64,000 nucleotides of DNA from contig JASTWB010000062.1 of the NCBI GenBank assembly GCA_032158295.1, forward strand, positions 1 to 64,000, in the 5' to 3' direction. Source of the DNA: Pycnopodia helianthoides. Taxonomy: Eukaryota > Echinodermata > Asteroidea > Forcipulatida > Asteriidae. Positions 1 to 16,200 of this stretch are shown here, piece by piece (position 1 is the first letter of the stretch; every line of letters starts with the position of its first letter). The notes under the pieces were generated by a model. The model saw only the letters and a program-made list of their open reading frames with translations. It did not search any database and was not told the DNA's origin. A program made the translations under genes and the position numbers.

Positions 1-160
1 TTTGTGCTCTCAAGAAAATGGTGAAATAGCCGTGAGATAAGTTTGTTGACAAAACAAATTAATTATACGAGAGAACAAATGTGGGGTTGGCAGGGGCAGC
101 AAAGCCATAACAACAGTTCTGTAACATAATACATACACATAATAACTATTTCATTTGTAC

Positions 161-1253
161 AGGTTAAACTTGAGCACATTTACTGAAAATAATGAGCTTG
201 AAACGGCCAACAATACACGGTACAAACCATTTTATGCATCATGACTTCCGCAATCCGTAAAAAAAAACTATTATTTCATAAAAAAAAACATTGGTCCCTG
301 TGGGATTCCATCAAATTTTTAAAAGCAGCGTGCTGAAAAGAACAATGGCTAAAGCGGGGAAAACACAGCCGGGCGAGGGCGCTATGCCAAGTTAACGGTC
401 ACGATTTCGTTACGAATGCCTCGAGGGGACATGTGCGTGCATGTGATTTTTTTTATTAATTGAGTTACAATTTTGGTATAACATGTCAATAGTCTGTTTT
501 AAAATGAAGTGTTGTAAACTTGAACTGGCAACATTACACGGTAAGAACTGCAACATACATGATGGGTCGCATGGTTTAAGACATGGAATGCCGTTATGTC
601 CAGAGGGTGAAAAAATAGTCCAACAAGATGGTGTGACCGCGAGATGTATCGCCTAACATCCTTTGTGCTCGGCCTTCGTTGCTACTAAATGTACAGGTTG
701 CCTAGTCATATAACTATTTCATCTTGTCCAAGGTAAACTGGATTACATTTACTGGAATCAATGAGCTTAAACTGGCAACGATACATGGTACAAAACCTTA
801 TTATGCACTATGATTTCTGCAAATCGAAAAAAAAACCTGGTCATTTCAATTCAACATCACTTTGGTCCTTGCGGGTTCCATACATTTTATGTAGACAGTG
901 GGCTGTATAGAACAATGGCTAAAATGAGGAAAACAGAGCCGAGCGAGGGTGCTATGCCAATTTAACGGTCACGATTTCGTTACGAAGGCCTCGAAGGGAC
1001 ATCAGGCCTTGAGTTGTGTCATGCTATCAATGCCAAAGTTAGGAATTTGGTGGTCACAGTCTAGGATGCTCATTTCCCCCTCATAAATTAGTTTGTGCTC
1101 TCAAGAAAATGGTGAAATAGCCGTGAGATAAGTTTGTTGACAGAACAAATTAATTATACGAAAGAACAAAAGTGGGGTTGGCAGGGGCAGCAAAAGCCAT
1201 AACAATAGTTCTGTAACATAATACGTACACATAATAACTATTTCATTTGTCCA
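161..1253. repeat. Representative satellite 1 unit: two diverged half-repeats
   Basis: One period contains two related halves. Half A (about 161-730) opens with AGGTTAAACTTGAGCACATT and half B (about 731-1253) opens with AGGTAAACTGGATTACATTT. Both halves then share, in order, an AATGAGCTT block, a GGTACAAA block, an A-rich tract, a TTGGTCC block, GAACAATGGCTAAA, AACGGTCACGATTTCGTTACGAA and GCCTCGA. Half A ends in a segment with CATGTGCGTGCATGTGA that half B lacks, and half B ends with CATCAGGCCTTGAGTTGTG. The present unit therefore most likely arose from duplication of an ancestral unit of about 0.5 kb followed by divergence and amplification of the dimer. Confidence 0.85.
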
Positions 1254-4200
1254 AGGTAAACTTGAGCACATTTACTGAAAATAATGAGCTTGAACTGCCA
1301 ACAATTCACGGTACAAACCATTTTATTCATCATGACTTCCGCAAATCGTAAAAAACAACTATCATTTCATATTAAAATCAACATTGGTCCCTGTGGGATT
1401 CCATCAAATTTTTAAAAGCAGCGGGCTGAAAAGAACAATGGCTAAGAGGGGGAAAACACAGCCGGGCGTTGGCGCTATGCCAAGTTAACGGTCACCATTT
1501 ATTACGAATGTCTCGAGGGGACATGTGCGTGCATGTGATTTTTTTTATTAATTGAGTTAAAATTTTGGTATTACATGCCATAGTCTGTTTTAAACATGAA
1601 GTGTTGAAAACTTGAACTGGCAACATTACACGGGAAGAACTGCAACATACATGATGGGTCGCATGGTTTAAGGCATGGAATGTCCTTATGTCAGAGGGTG
1701 AACAAATAGTACAACAAGATGGTGTGACCGCAAAGTGTATCGCCTAACATCCTTTGTGCTCGGCCCTTTGTTGCTACTAAATGCACAGGTTGCCTAGACA
1801 TATTACTATTTCATCTTGTCCAAGGTAAACTGGATTACATTTACTGGAAGTAATGGGCTTAAACTGGCAACGATACATGGTACAAACCTTATTAAGCACT
1901 TTGATTTCTGTAAATCGCAAAAAAAACCTGGTCATTTCAATTCAAAATCACATTGAACCTTGTTGGGTTCCATACATTTTATGTAGGCAGTGGGCTGTAT
2001 AGAACAATGGCTAAAATGAGGAAAACAGAGCCGAGAGAGAGTGCTATGCCAATTTAACGGTCACGATTTCGTTACGAAGGCCTCGAAGGGACATCAGGCC
2101 TTGAGTTGTGTCATGCTATCAATGCCAAAGTTAGGAATTTGGTGGTCACAGTTAGGATGCTCATTTCCCCCTTATAAATTAGTTTGTGCTCTCAAGAAAA
2201 TTGGTGAAATACCGTGAGATAAGTTTGTTGACAAAACAAATTAATTATACGAGAAAACAAAAGTGGGGTTGGCAGGGGCAGCAAAGCCATAACAACAGTT
2301 CTGTAACATAATACTACACATAATAACTATTTCATTTGTCAAGGTAACTTGAGCACATTTACTGAAAATAATGAGCTTGAAACTGGCCAACAATACACGG
2401 TACAAACCATTTTATGCATCATGACTTCCGCAAATCGTAAAAAACAACTTATTTCATTTAATAAAAAAAACATTGGTCCCTGTGGGATTCCATCAAATTT
2501 TTAAAAGCAGCGGGCTGAAAAGAACAATGGCTCAAGGGGGAAAACACAGCCGGGCGAGGGCGCTATGCCAAGTTAACGGTCACCATTTGTTACGAATGCC
2601 TCGAGGGGACATGTGCGTGCATGTGATTTTTTTTTATTCATTGAGTTACAATTTTGGTATAACATGTCAATAGTCTGTTTTAAACATGAAGTGTTGTAAA
2701 CTTGAACTGGCAACATTACACGGTAAGAACTGCAACATACATGATGGGTCGCATGGTTTAAGACATGGAATGCCGATTATGTCCAGAGGGTGAAAAAATA
2801 GTACAACAAGATGGTGTGACCGCGAATGTATCGCCTAACACCTTTGTGCTCGGCCCTTCGTTGCTACTAAATGTACAGGTTGCCTAGTCATATAACTATT
2901 TCATCTTGTCCAAGGTAAACTGGATTACATTTACTGGAATAATGAGCTTAAACTGGCAACGATACATGGTACAAACCTTATTATGCACTATGATTTCTGT
3001 AAATCGAAAAAAAACCTGGTCATTTCAATTCAAAATCACTTTGGTCCTTGTGGGTTCCATACATTTTATGTAGCAGTGGGCTGTATAGAACAATGGCTAA
3101 AATGAGGAAAACAGAGCCGAGCGAGGGTGCTATGCCAATTTAACGGTCACGATTTCGTTACGAAGGCCTCGAAGGGACATCAGGCCTTGAGTTGTGTCAT
3201 GCTATCAATGCCAAAGTTAGGAATTTGGTGGTCACAGTGTAGGATGCTCATTTCCCCCTATAAATTAGTTTGTGCTCTCAAGAAAATGGTGAAATAGCCG
3301 TGAGATAAGTTTGTTGACAAAACAAATTAATTATACGAAAACAAAAGTGGGGTTGGCAGGGGCAGCAAAGCCATAACAACAGTTCTGTAACATAATACAT
3401 ACACATAATAACTATTTCATTTGTCCAAGGTAAACTTGAGCACATTTACTGAAAATAATGAGCTTGAAACGTGCCAACAATACACGGTACAAACCATTTT
3501 ATGCATCATGACTTCCGCAAATCGTAAAAAAACACATATTTTCAATTAAAAAAACATTGGTCCCTGTGGGATTCCATCAAATTTTTAAAAGCAGCGTGCT
3601 GAAAAGAACAATGGCTCAAGCGGGGAAAACACAGCCGGGCGAGGCGCTATGCCAAGTTAACGGTCACATTTCGTTACGAATGCCTCGAGGGGAATGTGCG
3701 TGCATGTGATTTTTTTTTATTCATTGAGTTACAATTTTGGTATTAATGCCAATAGTCTGTTTTAAACATGAAGTGTTGTAAAACTTGAACTGGCAACATT
3801 ACACGGTAAGAACTGCAACATACATGATGGGTCGCATGGTTTAAGACATGGAATGCCGTTATGTCCAGAGGGTGAAAAAATAGTACAACAAGATGGTGTG
3901 ACCGCGAAGTGTATCGCCTAACATCCTTTGTGCTCGGCCCTTCGTTGCTACTAAATGTACAGGTTGCCTAGTCATATAACTATTTCATCTTGTCCAAGGT
4001 AAACTGGATTACATTTACTGGAAGTAATGGGCTTAAACTGGCAACGATACATGGTACAAACCTTATTATGCACTATGATTTCTGCAAATCGAAAAAAAAC
4101 CTGGTCATTTCAATTCAAAATCACTTTGGTCCTTGTTGGGTTCCATACATTTTATGTAGGACAGTGGGCTGTATAGAACAATGGCTAAAATGAGGAAAAC

Positions 4201-7200
4201 AGAGCCGAGGAGAGGTGCTATGCCAATTTAACGGTCACGATTTCGTTACGAAGGCCTCGAAGGGACATCAGGCCTTGAGTTGTGTCATGCTATCAATGCC
4301 AAAGTTAGGAATTTGGTGGTCACAGTGTAGGATGCTCATTTCCCCCTTATAAATTAGTTTGTGCTCTCAAGAAAATGGTGAAATAGCCGTGAGATAAGTT
4401 TGTTGACAAAACAAATTAATTATACGAGACAAACAAATTTGGGTTGGCAGGGGCAGCAAAGCCATAACAACAGTTCTGTAACATAATACATACACATAAT
4501 AACTATTTCATTTGTCCCAGGTAAACTTGAGCACATTCACTGAAAATAATGAGCTTGAACTGCTAACAATACACGGTACAAACCATTTTATGCATCATGA
4601 CTTCCGCAAATCGTGAAAAAACAACCTATTTTTTTCATTAAAAAAAAGCATTGTTCCCTGTGGGATTCCATCAAATTTTTAAAAGCAGCGGGCTGAAAAG
4701 AACAATGGCTCAAGCGGGGATAACACAGCCGGGCGAGAGCGCTATGTCAAGTTAACGGTCACCAATTTGTTACGAATGCCTCGAGGGGACATGTGCGTGC
4801 ATGTGATTTTTTTTTTATTCATTGAGTTACAATTTTGGTTAATTGCATGCCAATAGTCTGTTTTAAACATGAAGTGTTGTAAACTTGAACTGGCAACATT
4901 ACACGGTAAGAACTGCAACATACATTATGGGTCGCATGGTTTAAGGCATGGAATGTCGTTATGTCTAAAGGGTGAAAAAATAGTAACATAAGATGGTGTG
5001 ACCGCGAAGTGTATCGCCTAACATCCTTTGTGCTCGGCCCTTCGTTGCTACTAAATGTACAGGTTGCCTAGTCATATAACTATTTCATCTTGTCCAATGT
5101 AAACTGGATTACATTTAATGGAAGCAATGAGCTTAAACTGGCAACGATACATGGTACAAACCTTATTATGCACTTGATTTCTGTAAATCGGAAAAAAAAA
5201 CCTGGTCATTTCAATTCAAAATCACTTGGTCCTTGTTCGGTTCCATACATTTTATGTAGCAGTGGGCTGTATAGAACAATGGCTAAAATGAGGAAAACAG
5301 AGCCGAGGAGGTGCTATGCCAATTAACGGTCACGATTTCGTTACGAAGGCCTCGAAGGGACATCAGCCTGAGTTGTGTCATGCTATCAATGCCAAAGTTA
5401 GGAATTTAGTGGTCACAGCTAGATGCTCATTTCCCCTCATAAATTAGTTTGTGCTCTCAAGAAAATGGTGAAATAGCCGTGAGATAAGTTTGTTGACAAA
5501 CAATTAATTATACGAGAAACAAAAGTGGGGTTGGCAGGGGCAGCAAAGCCATAACAACAGTTCTGTAACATAATACATACACATAATAACTATTTCATTT
5601 GTCAAGGTTAACTTGAGCACATTTACTGAAAATAATGAGCTTGAACTGCCAACAATTCACGGTACAAACCATTTTATTCATCATGACTTCCGCAAATCGT
5701 AAAAAAACACAACTATCATTTCATATTAAAATCACATTGGTCCCTGTGGGATTCCATCAAATTTTTAAAAGCAGCGGGCTGAAAAGAACAATGGCTAAGA
5801 GGGGGAAAACACAGCGGGCGTTGGCGCTATGCCAATTAACGGTCACCATTTATTACGAATGTCTCGAGGGGACATGTGCGTGCATGTGATTTTTTTATTA
5901 ATTGAGTTAAAATTTTGGTATTACATGCCATTAGTCTTTTTAAACATGAAGTGTTGTAAACTTGAACTGGCAACATTACACGGTAAGAACTGCACATACA
6001 TGATGGGTCGCATGGTTTAAGGCATGGAATGTCCTTATGTCCAGAGGGTGAACAAAATAGTACAACAAGATGGTGTGACCGCAAAGTGTATCGCCTAACA
6101 TCCTTTGTGCTCGGCCCTTTGTTGCTACTAAATGCACAGGTTGCTAGATCATATTACTATTTCATCTTGTCCAAGGTAAACTGGATTACATTTACTGGAA
6201 GTAATGGGCTTAAACTGGCAGCGATACATGGTACAAACCTTATTAAGCACTTGATTTCTGTAAATCGCAAAAAAAAACCTGGTCATTTCAATTCAAAATC
6301 ACTTGGTCCTTGTTGGTTCCATACATTTTATGTAGGCAGTGGGCTGTATAGAACAATGGCTAAAATGAGGAAAACAGAGCCGAGAGAGAGGTGCTATGCC
6401 AATATTAACGGTCACGATTTCGTTACGAAGGCCTCGAAGTGACATCAGGCTTGAGTTGTGTCATGCTATCAATGCCAAAGTTAGGAATTTAGTGGTCACA
6501 CTCTACGATGCTCATTTCCCCCTCATAAATTAGTTTGTGCTCTCAAGAAAATGGTGAAATAGCCGTGAGATAAGTTTGTTGACAAAACAAATTAATTATA
6601 CGAGAAACAAAAGTGGGGTTGGCAGGGGCAGCAAAGCCATAACAACAGTTCTGTAACATAATACATACACATAATAACTATTTCATTTGTACAAGGTTAA
6701 CTTGAGCACATTTACTGAAAATAATGAGCTTGAAACGGCCAACAATACACGGTACAAACCATTTTATGCATCATGACTTCCGCAAATCGTAAAAAAAACT
6801 ATTATTTCATAAAAAAAAAAACATTGGTCCCTGTGGGATTCCATCAAATTTTTAAAGCAGCGTGCTGAAAAGAACAATGGCTAAAGCGGGGAAAACACAG
6901 CCGGGCGAGGGCGCTTTGCCAAGTTAACGGTCACGATTTCGTTACGAATGCCTCGAGGGGACATGTGCGTGCATGTGATTTTTTTTTATTCATTGAGTTA
7001 CAATTTTGGTATAACATGTCAATAGTCTGTTTTAAACATGAAGTGTTGTAAACTTGAACTGGCAACATTACACGGTAAGAACTGCAACATACATGATGGG
7101 TGCATGGTTTAAGACATGGAATGCCGTTATGTCCAGAGGGTGAAAAAATAGTAAACAAGATGGTGTGACCGCGAAGATGTATCGCCTAACATCCTTTGTG

Positions 7201-10200
7201 CTCGGCCCTTCGTTGCTACTAAATGTACAGGTTGCCTAGTCATATAACTATTTCATCTTGTCCAAGGTAAACTGGATTACATTTACTGGAATCAATGAGC
7301 TTAAACTGGCAACGATACATGGTACAAACCTTATTATGCACTATGATTTCTGCAAATCGAAAAAAAACCTGGTCATTTCAATTCAACATCACTTTGGTCC
7401 TTGTGGGGTTCCATACATTTTATGTAGACAGTGGGCTGTATAGAACAATGGCTAAAATGAGGAAAACAGAGCCGAGCGAGGGTGCTATGCCAATTTAACG
7501 GTCACGATTTCGTTACGAAGGCCTCGAAGGGACATCAGGCCTTGAGTTGTGTCATGCTATCAATGCCAAAGTTAGGAATTCGGTGGTCACAGTCTAGGAT
7601 GCTCATTTCCCCCTATAAATTAGTTTGTGCTCTCAAGAAAATGGTGAAATAGCCGTGAGATAAGTTTGTTGACAGAACAAATTAATTATACGAAAGAACA
7701 AAGTGGGGTTGGCAGGGGCAGCAAAGCCATAACAATAGTTCTGTAACATAATACGTACACATAATAACTATTTCATTTGTCCAAGGTAAACTTGAGCACA
7801 TTTACTGAAAATAATGAGCTTGAACTGCAACAATACACGGTACAAACCATTTTATCATCATGACTTCCGCAAATCGTAAAAAAACAACTATTATTTATAT
7901 TAAAAAAAACTTGGTCCTGTGGGATTCCATCAAATTTTTAAAAGCAGCGGCTGAAAAGAACAATGGCTAAAGCGGGGAAAACACAGCCGGGCGAGGGCGC
8001 TATGCCAAGTTAACGGTCACATTTCGTTACGAATGTCTCGAGGGGACATGTGCGTGCATGTGATTTTTTTTTATTCATTGAGTTACAATTTTGGTATTAC
8101 ATGTCAATAGTCTGTTTTAAACATGAAGTGTTGTAAACTTGAACTGGCAACATTACACGGTAAGAACTGCACATACATGATGGGTCGCATGGTTTAAGGC
8201 ATGGAATGTCCTTATGTCCAGAGGGTGAACAAATAGTACACAAGATGGTGTGACCGCAAAGTGTATCGCCTAACATCCTTTGTGCTCGGCCCTTTGTTGC
8301 TACTAAATGCACAGGTTGCCTAGACATATACTATTTCATCTTGTCCAAGGTAAACTGGATTACATTTACTGGAAGTAATGGGCTTAAACTGGCAGCGATA
8401 CATGGTACAAACCTTATTAAGCACTTTGATTTCTGTAAATCGCAAAAAAAACCTGGTCATTTCAATTCAAAATCACATTGGTCCTTGTTGGTTCCATACA
8501 TTTTATGTAGGCAGTGGGCTGTATAGAACAATGGCTAAAATGAGGAAAACAGAGCCGAGAGAGAGGTGCTATGCCAATTTTAACGGTCACGATTTCGTTA
8601 CGAAGGCCTCGAAGTGACATCAGGCCTTGAGTTGTGTCATGCTATCAATGCCAAAGTTAGGAATTTAGTGGTCACAGTCTACGATGCTCATTTCCCCCTC
8701 ATAAATTAGTTTGTGCTCTCAAGAAAATGGTGAAATAGCCGTGAGATAAGTTTGTTGACAAACAAATTAATTATACGAGACAACAAATTGGGGTTGGCAG
8801 GGGCAGCAAAGCCATAACAACAGTTCTGTAACATAATACATACACATAATAACTATTTCATTTGTACAAGGTTAACTTGAGCACATTTACTGAAAATAAT
8901 GAGCTTGAACGGCCAACAATACACGGTACAAACCATTTTATGCATCATGACTTCCGCAAATCGTGAAAAAAACAACCTATTTTTTCATTAAAAAAAAGCA
9001 TTGTTCCCTGTGGGATTCCATCAAATTTTTAAAAGCAGCGTGCTGAAAAGAACAATGGCTAAAGCGGGGAAAACACAGCCGGGCGAGGCGCTATGCCAAG
9101 TTAACGGTCACGATTTCGTTACGAATGCTCGAGGGGACATGTGCGTGCATGTGATTTTTTTTTATTCATTGAGTTACAATTTTGGTATAACATATCATAG
9201 TCTGTTTTAAACATGAAGTGTTGTAAACTTGAATGGCAACATTACACGGTAAGAACTGCAACATACATGATGGGTCGCATGGTTTAAGACATGGAATGCC
9301 GTTATGTCCAGAGTGTGAAAATAGTAACACAAGATGGTGTGACCGCGAAGTTATCGCCTAACAACCTTTGTGCTCGGCCTTTCGTTGCTACTAAATGTAC
9401 AGGTTGCCTAGTCATATAACTATTTCATCTTGTCCAATGTAAACTGGATTACATTTAATGGAAGTCAATAGCTTAAACTGGCAACGATACATGGTACAAA
9501 CCTTATTAAGCACTATGATTTCTGTAATCACAAAAAAAAAACTGGTCATTTCAATTCAAAATCACATTGGTCCTTGTTGGGTTCCATACATTTTATGTAG
9601 GCAGTGGGCTGTATAGAACAATGGCTAAAATGAGAAAAACAGAGCCGAGAGAGAGTGCTATGCCAATTTAACGGTCACGATTTCGTTACGAAGGCCTCGA
9701 AGTGACATCAGGCCTTGAGTTGTGTCATGCTATCAATGCCAAAGTTAGGAATTTGGTGGTCACAGTGTAGGATGCTCATTTCCCCTTATAAATTAGTTTG
9801 TGCTCTCAAGAAAATGGTGAAATAGCCGTGAGATAAGTTTGTTGACAAAACAAATTAATTATACGAGACAACAAATTTGGGTTGGCAGGGGCAGCAAAGC
9901 CATAACAACAGTTCTGTAACATAATACATACACATAATAACTATTTCATTTGTCCCAGGTAAACTTGAGCACATTCACTGAAAATAATGAGCTTGAACTG
10001 CTAACAATACACGGTACAAACCATTTTATGCATCATGACTTCCGCAAATCGTGAAAAAAAAAATCAATTTTTTTCATTAAAAAAAAAAGCGTTGTTCCCT
10101 GTGGGATTCCATCAAATTTTTAAAAGCAGCGGGCTGAAAAGAACAATGGCTCAAGCGGGGATAAACACAGCCGGGCGAGAGCGCTATGCAAGTTAACGGT

Positions 10201-13200
10201 CACCAATTTGTTACGAATGCCTCGAGGGGACATGTGCGTGCATGTGATTTTTTTTATTCATTGAGTTACAATTTTGGTATTGCATGCCAATAGTCTGTTT
10301 TAAACATGAAGTGTTGTTAACTTGAACTGGCAACATTACACGGTAGGAACTGCAACATACATTATGGGTCGCATGGTTAAGGCATGGAATGTCGTTATGT
10401 CTAAAGGGTGAAAAAATAGTACACAAGATGGTGTGACCGCGAAGTGTATCGCCTAACAACCTTTGTGCTCGGCCTTTCGTTGCTACTAAATGTACAGGTT
10501 GCCTAGTCATATAACTATTTCATCTTGTCCAAGGTAAACTGGATTACATTTACTGGAATCAATGAGCTTAAACTGGCAACGATACATGGTACAAACCTTA
10601 TTATGCACTATGATTTCTGTAAATCGCAAAAAAACCTGGTCATTTCAATTCAAAATCACATTGGTCCTTGTTCGGTTCCATACATTTATGTAGGCAGTGG
10701 GCTGTATAGAACAATGACTAAAATGAGGAAAACAGAGCCGAGAGAGAGTGCTATGCCAATATAACGGTCACGATTTCGGATTCGTTACGAGGCCTCGAAG
10801 GGACATCAGTCCTAGAGTTGTGTCATGCTATCAATGCCAAATTAGGAATTTAGTGGTCACAGTCTACGATGCTCATTTCCCCCTCATAAATTAGTTTGTG
10901 CTCTCAAGAAAATGGTGAAATAGCCGTGAGATAAGTTTGTTGACAAAACAAATTACTTATACGAGAAAACAAAAGTGGGGTTAGCAGGGGCAGCAAAGCC
11001 ATAACAACAGTTCTGTAACATAATACGTACACATAATAGCTATTTCATTTGTACAAGGTTAACTTGAGCACATTTACTGAAAATAATGAGCTTGAACTGC
11101 CAACAATACACGGTACAAACCATTTTATGCATCATGACTTCCGCAAATTGTAAAAAAACAAAAACTATTATTTCATTAAAAAACAACATTGGTCCCTGTG
11201 GGATTCCATCAAATTTTAAAAGCAGCGGGCTGAAAAGAACAATGGCTAAAGCGGGGAAAACACAGCCGGGCCAGGGCGCTATGCCAAGTTAACGGTAACG
11301 ATTTCGTTACGAATGCCTGAGGGGACATGAGCGTGCATGTGATTTTTTTTATTCATTAGTTACAATTTTGGTATTACATGCAATAGTCTGTTTTAAACAT
11401 GAAGTGTTGTAAACTTGAACTGGCAACATTACACGGTAAGAACTGCAACATACATGATGGGTCGCACTGTTTAAGGCGTGGAATGTCGTTATGTCCAGAG
11501 GGTGAACAAATAGTACAACAAGATGGTGTGACCGCGAAGTGTATCGCCTAACATCTTTGTGCTCGGCCTTTGTTGCTACTAAATGTAGAGGTTGCCTAGA
11601 CATATTACTATTTCATCTTGTCCAAGGTAAACTGGATTACATTTACTGGAAGTAATGGGCTTAAACTGGGAGCGATACATGATACAAACCTTATTAAGCA
11701 CTATGATTTCTGTATATCACAAAAAAAAACCTGGTCATTTCAATTCAAAATCACATTGGTCCTTGTTGGGTTCCATACATTTTATGTAGGCAGTGGGCTG
11801 TATAGAACAATGGCTAAAATGAGGAAAACAGAGCCGAGAGAGAGTGCTATGCCAATTAACGGTCACGATTTCGTTTCGAAGGCCTCGAAGGACATAGGCC
11901 TTGAGTTGTGTCATGCTATCAATGCCAAAGTTGGAATTTGGTGGTCACAGTTAGATGTCATTTCCCCTATAATTATTTGTGCTCTCAAGAAAATGGTGAA
12001 ATACCGTGAGATAAGTTGTTGACAAAACAAATTATTATACGAAACAAAAGTGGGGTTGGCAGGGGCAGCAAAGCCATAACAACAGTTCTGTAACATAATA
12101 CTACACATAATAGCTATTTCATTTGTCAAGGTAACTTGAGCACATTTACTGAAAATAATGAGCTTGAAACTGCCAACAATCACGGTACAAACCATTTTAT
12201 GCATCATGACTTCCGCAAATCGTAAAAAAACACAACTATCATTTCATTTTAAAAAACAACATTGGTCCCTGTGGGATTCCATCAAATTTTAAAAGCAGCG
12301 GGCTGAAAAGAACAATGGCTAAAGGGGGAAAACACAGCCGGGCGTGGCGCTATGCCAAGTTAACGGTCACCATTTCGTTACGAATGCTCGAGGGGACATG
12401 TGCGTGCATGTGATTTTTTTTATTATTAATTGATTACAAATTTTGGTATTACATGCCAATAGTCTGTTTTAAACATGAAGTGTTGTAAAACTTGAACTGG
12501 CAACATTACACGGTAAGAACTGCAACATACATGATGGGTCGCATGGTTTAAGGCTTGGAATGTCGTTATGTCAGAAGGGTGAACAAATAGTACAACAAGA
12601 TGGTGTGACCGCGAAGTGTATCGCCTAACATCCTTTGTGCTCGGCCCTTTGTTGCTACTAAATGTACAGGTTGCCTAGACATATTACTATTTCATCTTGT
12701 CCAAGGTAAACTGGATTACATTTACTGGAAGTAATGGGCTTAAACTGGCAGCGATACATGGTACAAACCTTATTAAGCACTATGATTTCTGTAAATCGCA
12801 AAAAAACCTGGTCATTTCAATTCAAAATCACATTGGTCCTTGTTGGGTTCCATACATTTTATGTAGGCAGTGGGCTGTATAGAACAATGGCTAAAATGAG
12901 GAAAACAGAGCCGAGCGAGGGTGCTATGCCAATTTAACGGTCACGATTTCGTTACGAAGGCCTCGAAGTGACATCAGGCCTTGAGTTGTGTCATGCTATC
13001 AATGCCAAAGTTAGGAATTTGGTGGTCACAGTTAGGATGCTCATTTCCCCTCATAAATTAGTTTGTGCTCTCAAGAAAATGGTGAAATAGCCGTGAGATA
13101 AGTTTGTTGACAAACAAATTAATTATACGAAAGAACAAAAGTGGGGTTGGCAGGGGCAGCAAAGCCATAACAACTAGTTCTGTAACATAATACGTACACA

Positions 13201-16200
13201 TAATACTATTTCATTTGTCCAAGGTAAACTTGAGCACATTTACTGAAAATAATGAGCTTGAACTGCCAACAATCACGGTACAAACCATTTTATGCATCAT
13301 GACTTCCGCAAATCGTAAAAAAACAACTATTATTTTCATTAAAAAAAAACATTGGTCCCTGTGGGATTCCATCAAATTTTTAAAAGCAGCGGGCTGAAAA
13401 GAACAATGGCTAAGCGGGGAAAACACAGCCGGGCGAGGGCGCTATGCCAAGTTAACGGTCACCAAATTTTGTTACGAATGCTCGAGGGGACATGTGCGTG
13501 CATGTGATTTTTTTTTATTCATTGAGTTACAATTTTGGTATTAGCATGCCAATAGTCTGTTTTAAACATGAAGTGTTGTAAACTTGAACTGGCAACATTA
13601 CACGGTAAGAACTGCAACATACATGATGGGTCGCATGGTTTAAGGCATGGAATGTCGTTATGTCTAAGGGTGAACAAATAGTACAACAAGATGGTGTGAC
13701 CGCGAAGTGTATCGCCTAACAACCTTTGTGCTCGGCCCTTCGTTGCTACTAAATGTACAGGTTGCCTAGTCATATAACTATTTCATCTTGTCCAAGGTAA
13801 ACTGGATTACATTTAATGGAAGCAATGAGCTTAAACTGGCAAGATACTGGTACAAACCTTATTATGCACTATGATTTCTGTAAATCGAAAAAAAACTGGT
13901 CATTTCAATTCAAAATCACTTGGTCCTTGTTGGTTCCATTACATTTTATGTAGCAGTGGGCTGTATAGAACAATGGCTAAAATGAGGAAAACAGAGCCGA
14001 GAGAGAGTGCTATGCCAATTTAACGGTCACGATTTCGTTACGAAGGCCTCGAAGGACATCAGGCCTTGAGTTGTGTCATGCTATCAATGCCAAAGTTAGG
14101 AATTTAGTGGTCACAGTCTAGGATGCTCATTTCCCCCTCATAAATTAGTTTGTGCTCTCAAGAAAATGGTGAAATAGCCGTGAGATAAGTTTGTTGACAG
14201 AAACAAATTAATTATACGAAAAACAAAAGTGGGTTGGCAGGGGCAGCAAAGCCATAACAATAGTTCTGTAACATAATACGTACACATAATAGCTATTTCA
14301 TTTGTCCAAGGTAAACTTGAGCACATTTACTGAAAATAATGAGCTTGAACTGCCAACAATACACGGTACAAACCATTTTATTCATCATGACTTCCGAAAT
14401 CGTAAAAAAACACAACTATCATTTCATTTTAAAATCACATTGATCCTGTGGGATTCCATCAAATTTTTAAAAGCAGCGGGATGAAAAGAACAATGGCTAA
14501 GAGGGGGAAAACACAGCCGGGCGTTGGCGCTATGCCAAATTAACGGTCACCATTTATTACGAATGTCTCGAGGGGACATGTGCGTGCATGTGATTTTTTT
14601 ATTAATTGAGTTAAAATTTTGGTATTACATGCCAATAGTCTGTATTAAACATGAAGTGTTGAAAACTTGAACTGGCAACATTACACGGTAAGAACTGCAA
14701 CATACATGATGGGTCGCATGGTTTAAGGCTTGGAATGTCCTTATTGTCCAGAGGGTGAACAAAATAGCACAACAAGATGGTGTGACCGCAAAGTGTATCG
14801 CCTAACATCCTTTGTGCTCGGCCCTTTGTTGCTACTAAATGCACAGGTTGCCTAGACATATTACTATTTCATCTTGTCCAAGGTAAACTGGATTACATTT
14901 ACTGGAAGTAATGGGCTTAAACTGACAGCGATACATGGTACAAAACCTTATTAAGCACTATGATTTCTGTAAATCGCAAAAAAAAACTGGTCATTTCAAT
15001 TCAAAATCACATTGGTCCTTGTTGGGTTCCATACATTTTATGTAGGCAGTGGGCTGTATAGAACAATGGCTAAAATGAGGAAAACAGAGCCGAGAGAGAG
15101 TGCTATGCCAATTTAACGGTCACGATTTCGTTACGAAGGCCTCGAAGTGACATCAGGCCTTGAGTTGTGTCATGCTATCAATGCCAAAGCTAGGAATTTG
15201 GTGGTCACAGTGTAGGATGCTCATTTCCCCCTTATAAATTACTTTGTGCTCTCAAGAAAATGGTGAAATACCCGTGAGATAAGTTTGTTGACAAAACAAA
15301 TTAATTATACGAGACAACAAATTTGGGTTGGCAGGGGCAGCAAAGCCATAACAACAGTTCTGTAACATAATACATACACATAATAACTATTTCATTTGTC
15401 CCAGGTAAACTTGAGCACATTCACTGAAAATAATGAGCTTGAACTGCTAACAATACACGGTACAAACCATTTTATGCATCATGACTTCCGCAAATCGTGA
15501 AAAAACAACCTATTTTTTTCATTAAAAAAAAGCATTGTTCCCTGTGGGATTCCATCAAATTTTAAAAGGCAGCGGGCTGAAAAGAACAATGGCTCAAGCG
15601 GGAAAAACACAGCCGGGCGAGAGCGCTATGCCAAGTTAACGGTCACCAATTCGTTACGAATGCTTCGAGGGGACATGTGCGTGCATGTGATTTTTTTTTT
15701 TTATTCATTGAGTTACAATTTTGGTATTGCATGCCAAAAGTCTGTTTAAACATGAAGTGTTGTAAACTTGAACTGGCAACATTACACGGTAAGAACTGCA
15801 ACATACATTATGGGTCGCATGGTTTAAGGCATGGAATGTCGTTATGTCTAAAGGGTGAAAAAATAGTAACACAAGATGGTGTGACCGCGAAGTGTATCGC
15901 CTAACATCCTTTTGCTCGGCCCTTCGTTGCTACTAAATGTAGAGGTTGCCTAGTCATATAACTATTTCATCTTGTCCAAGGTAAACTGGATTACATTTAC
16001 TGGAATCAATGAGCTTAAACTGGCAACGATACATGGTACAAACCTTATTATGCACTATGATTTCTGCAAATCGAAAAAAAACCTGGTCATTTCAATTCAA
16101 ACATCACTTTGGTCCTTGTGGGGTTCCATACATTTTATGTAGACAGTGGGCTGTAAGAACAAGGCTAAAATGAGGAAAACAGAGCCGAGAGAGAGTGCTA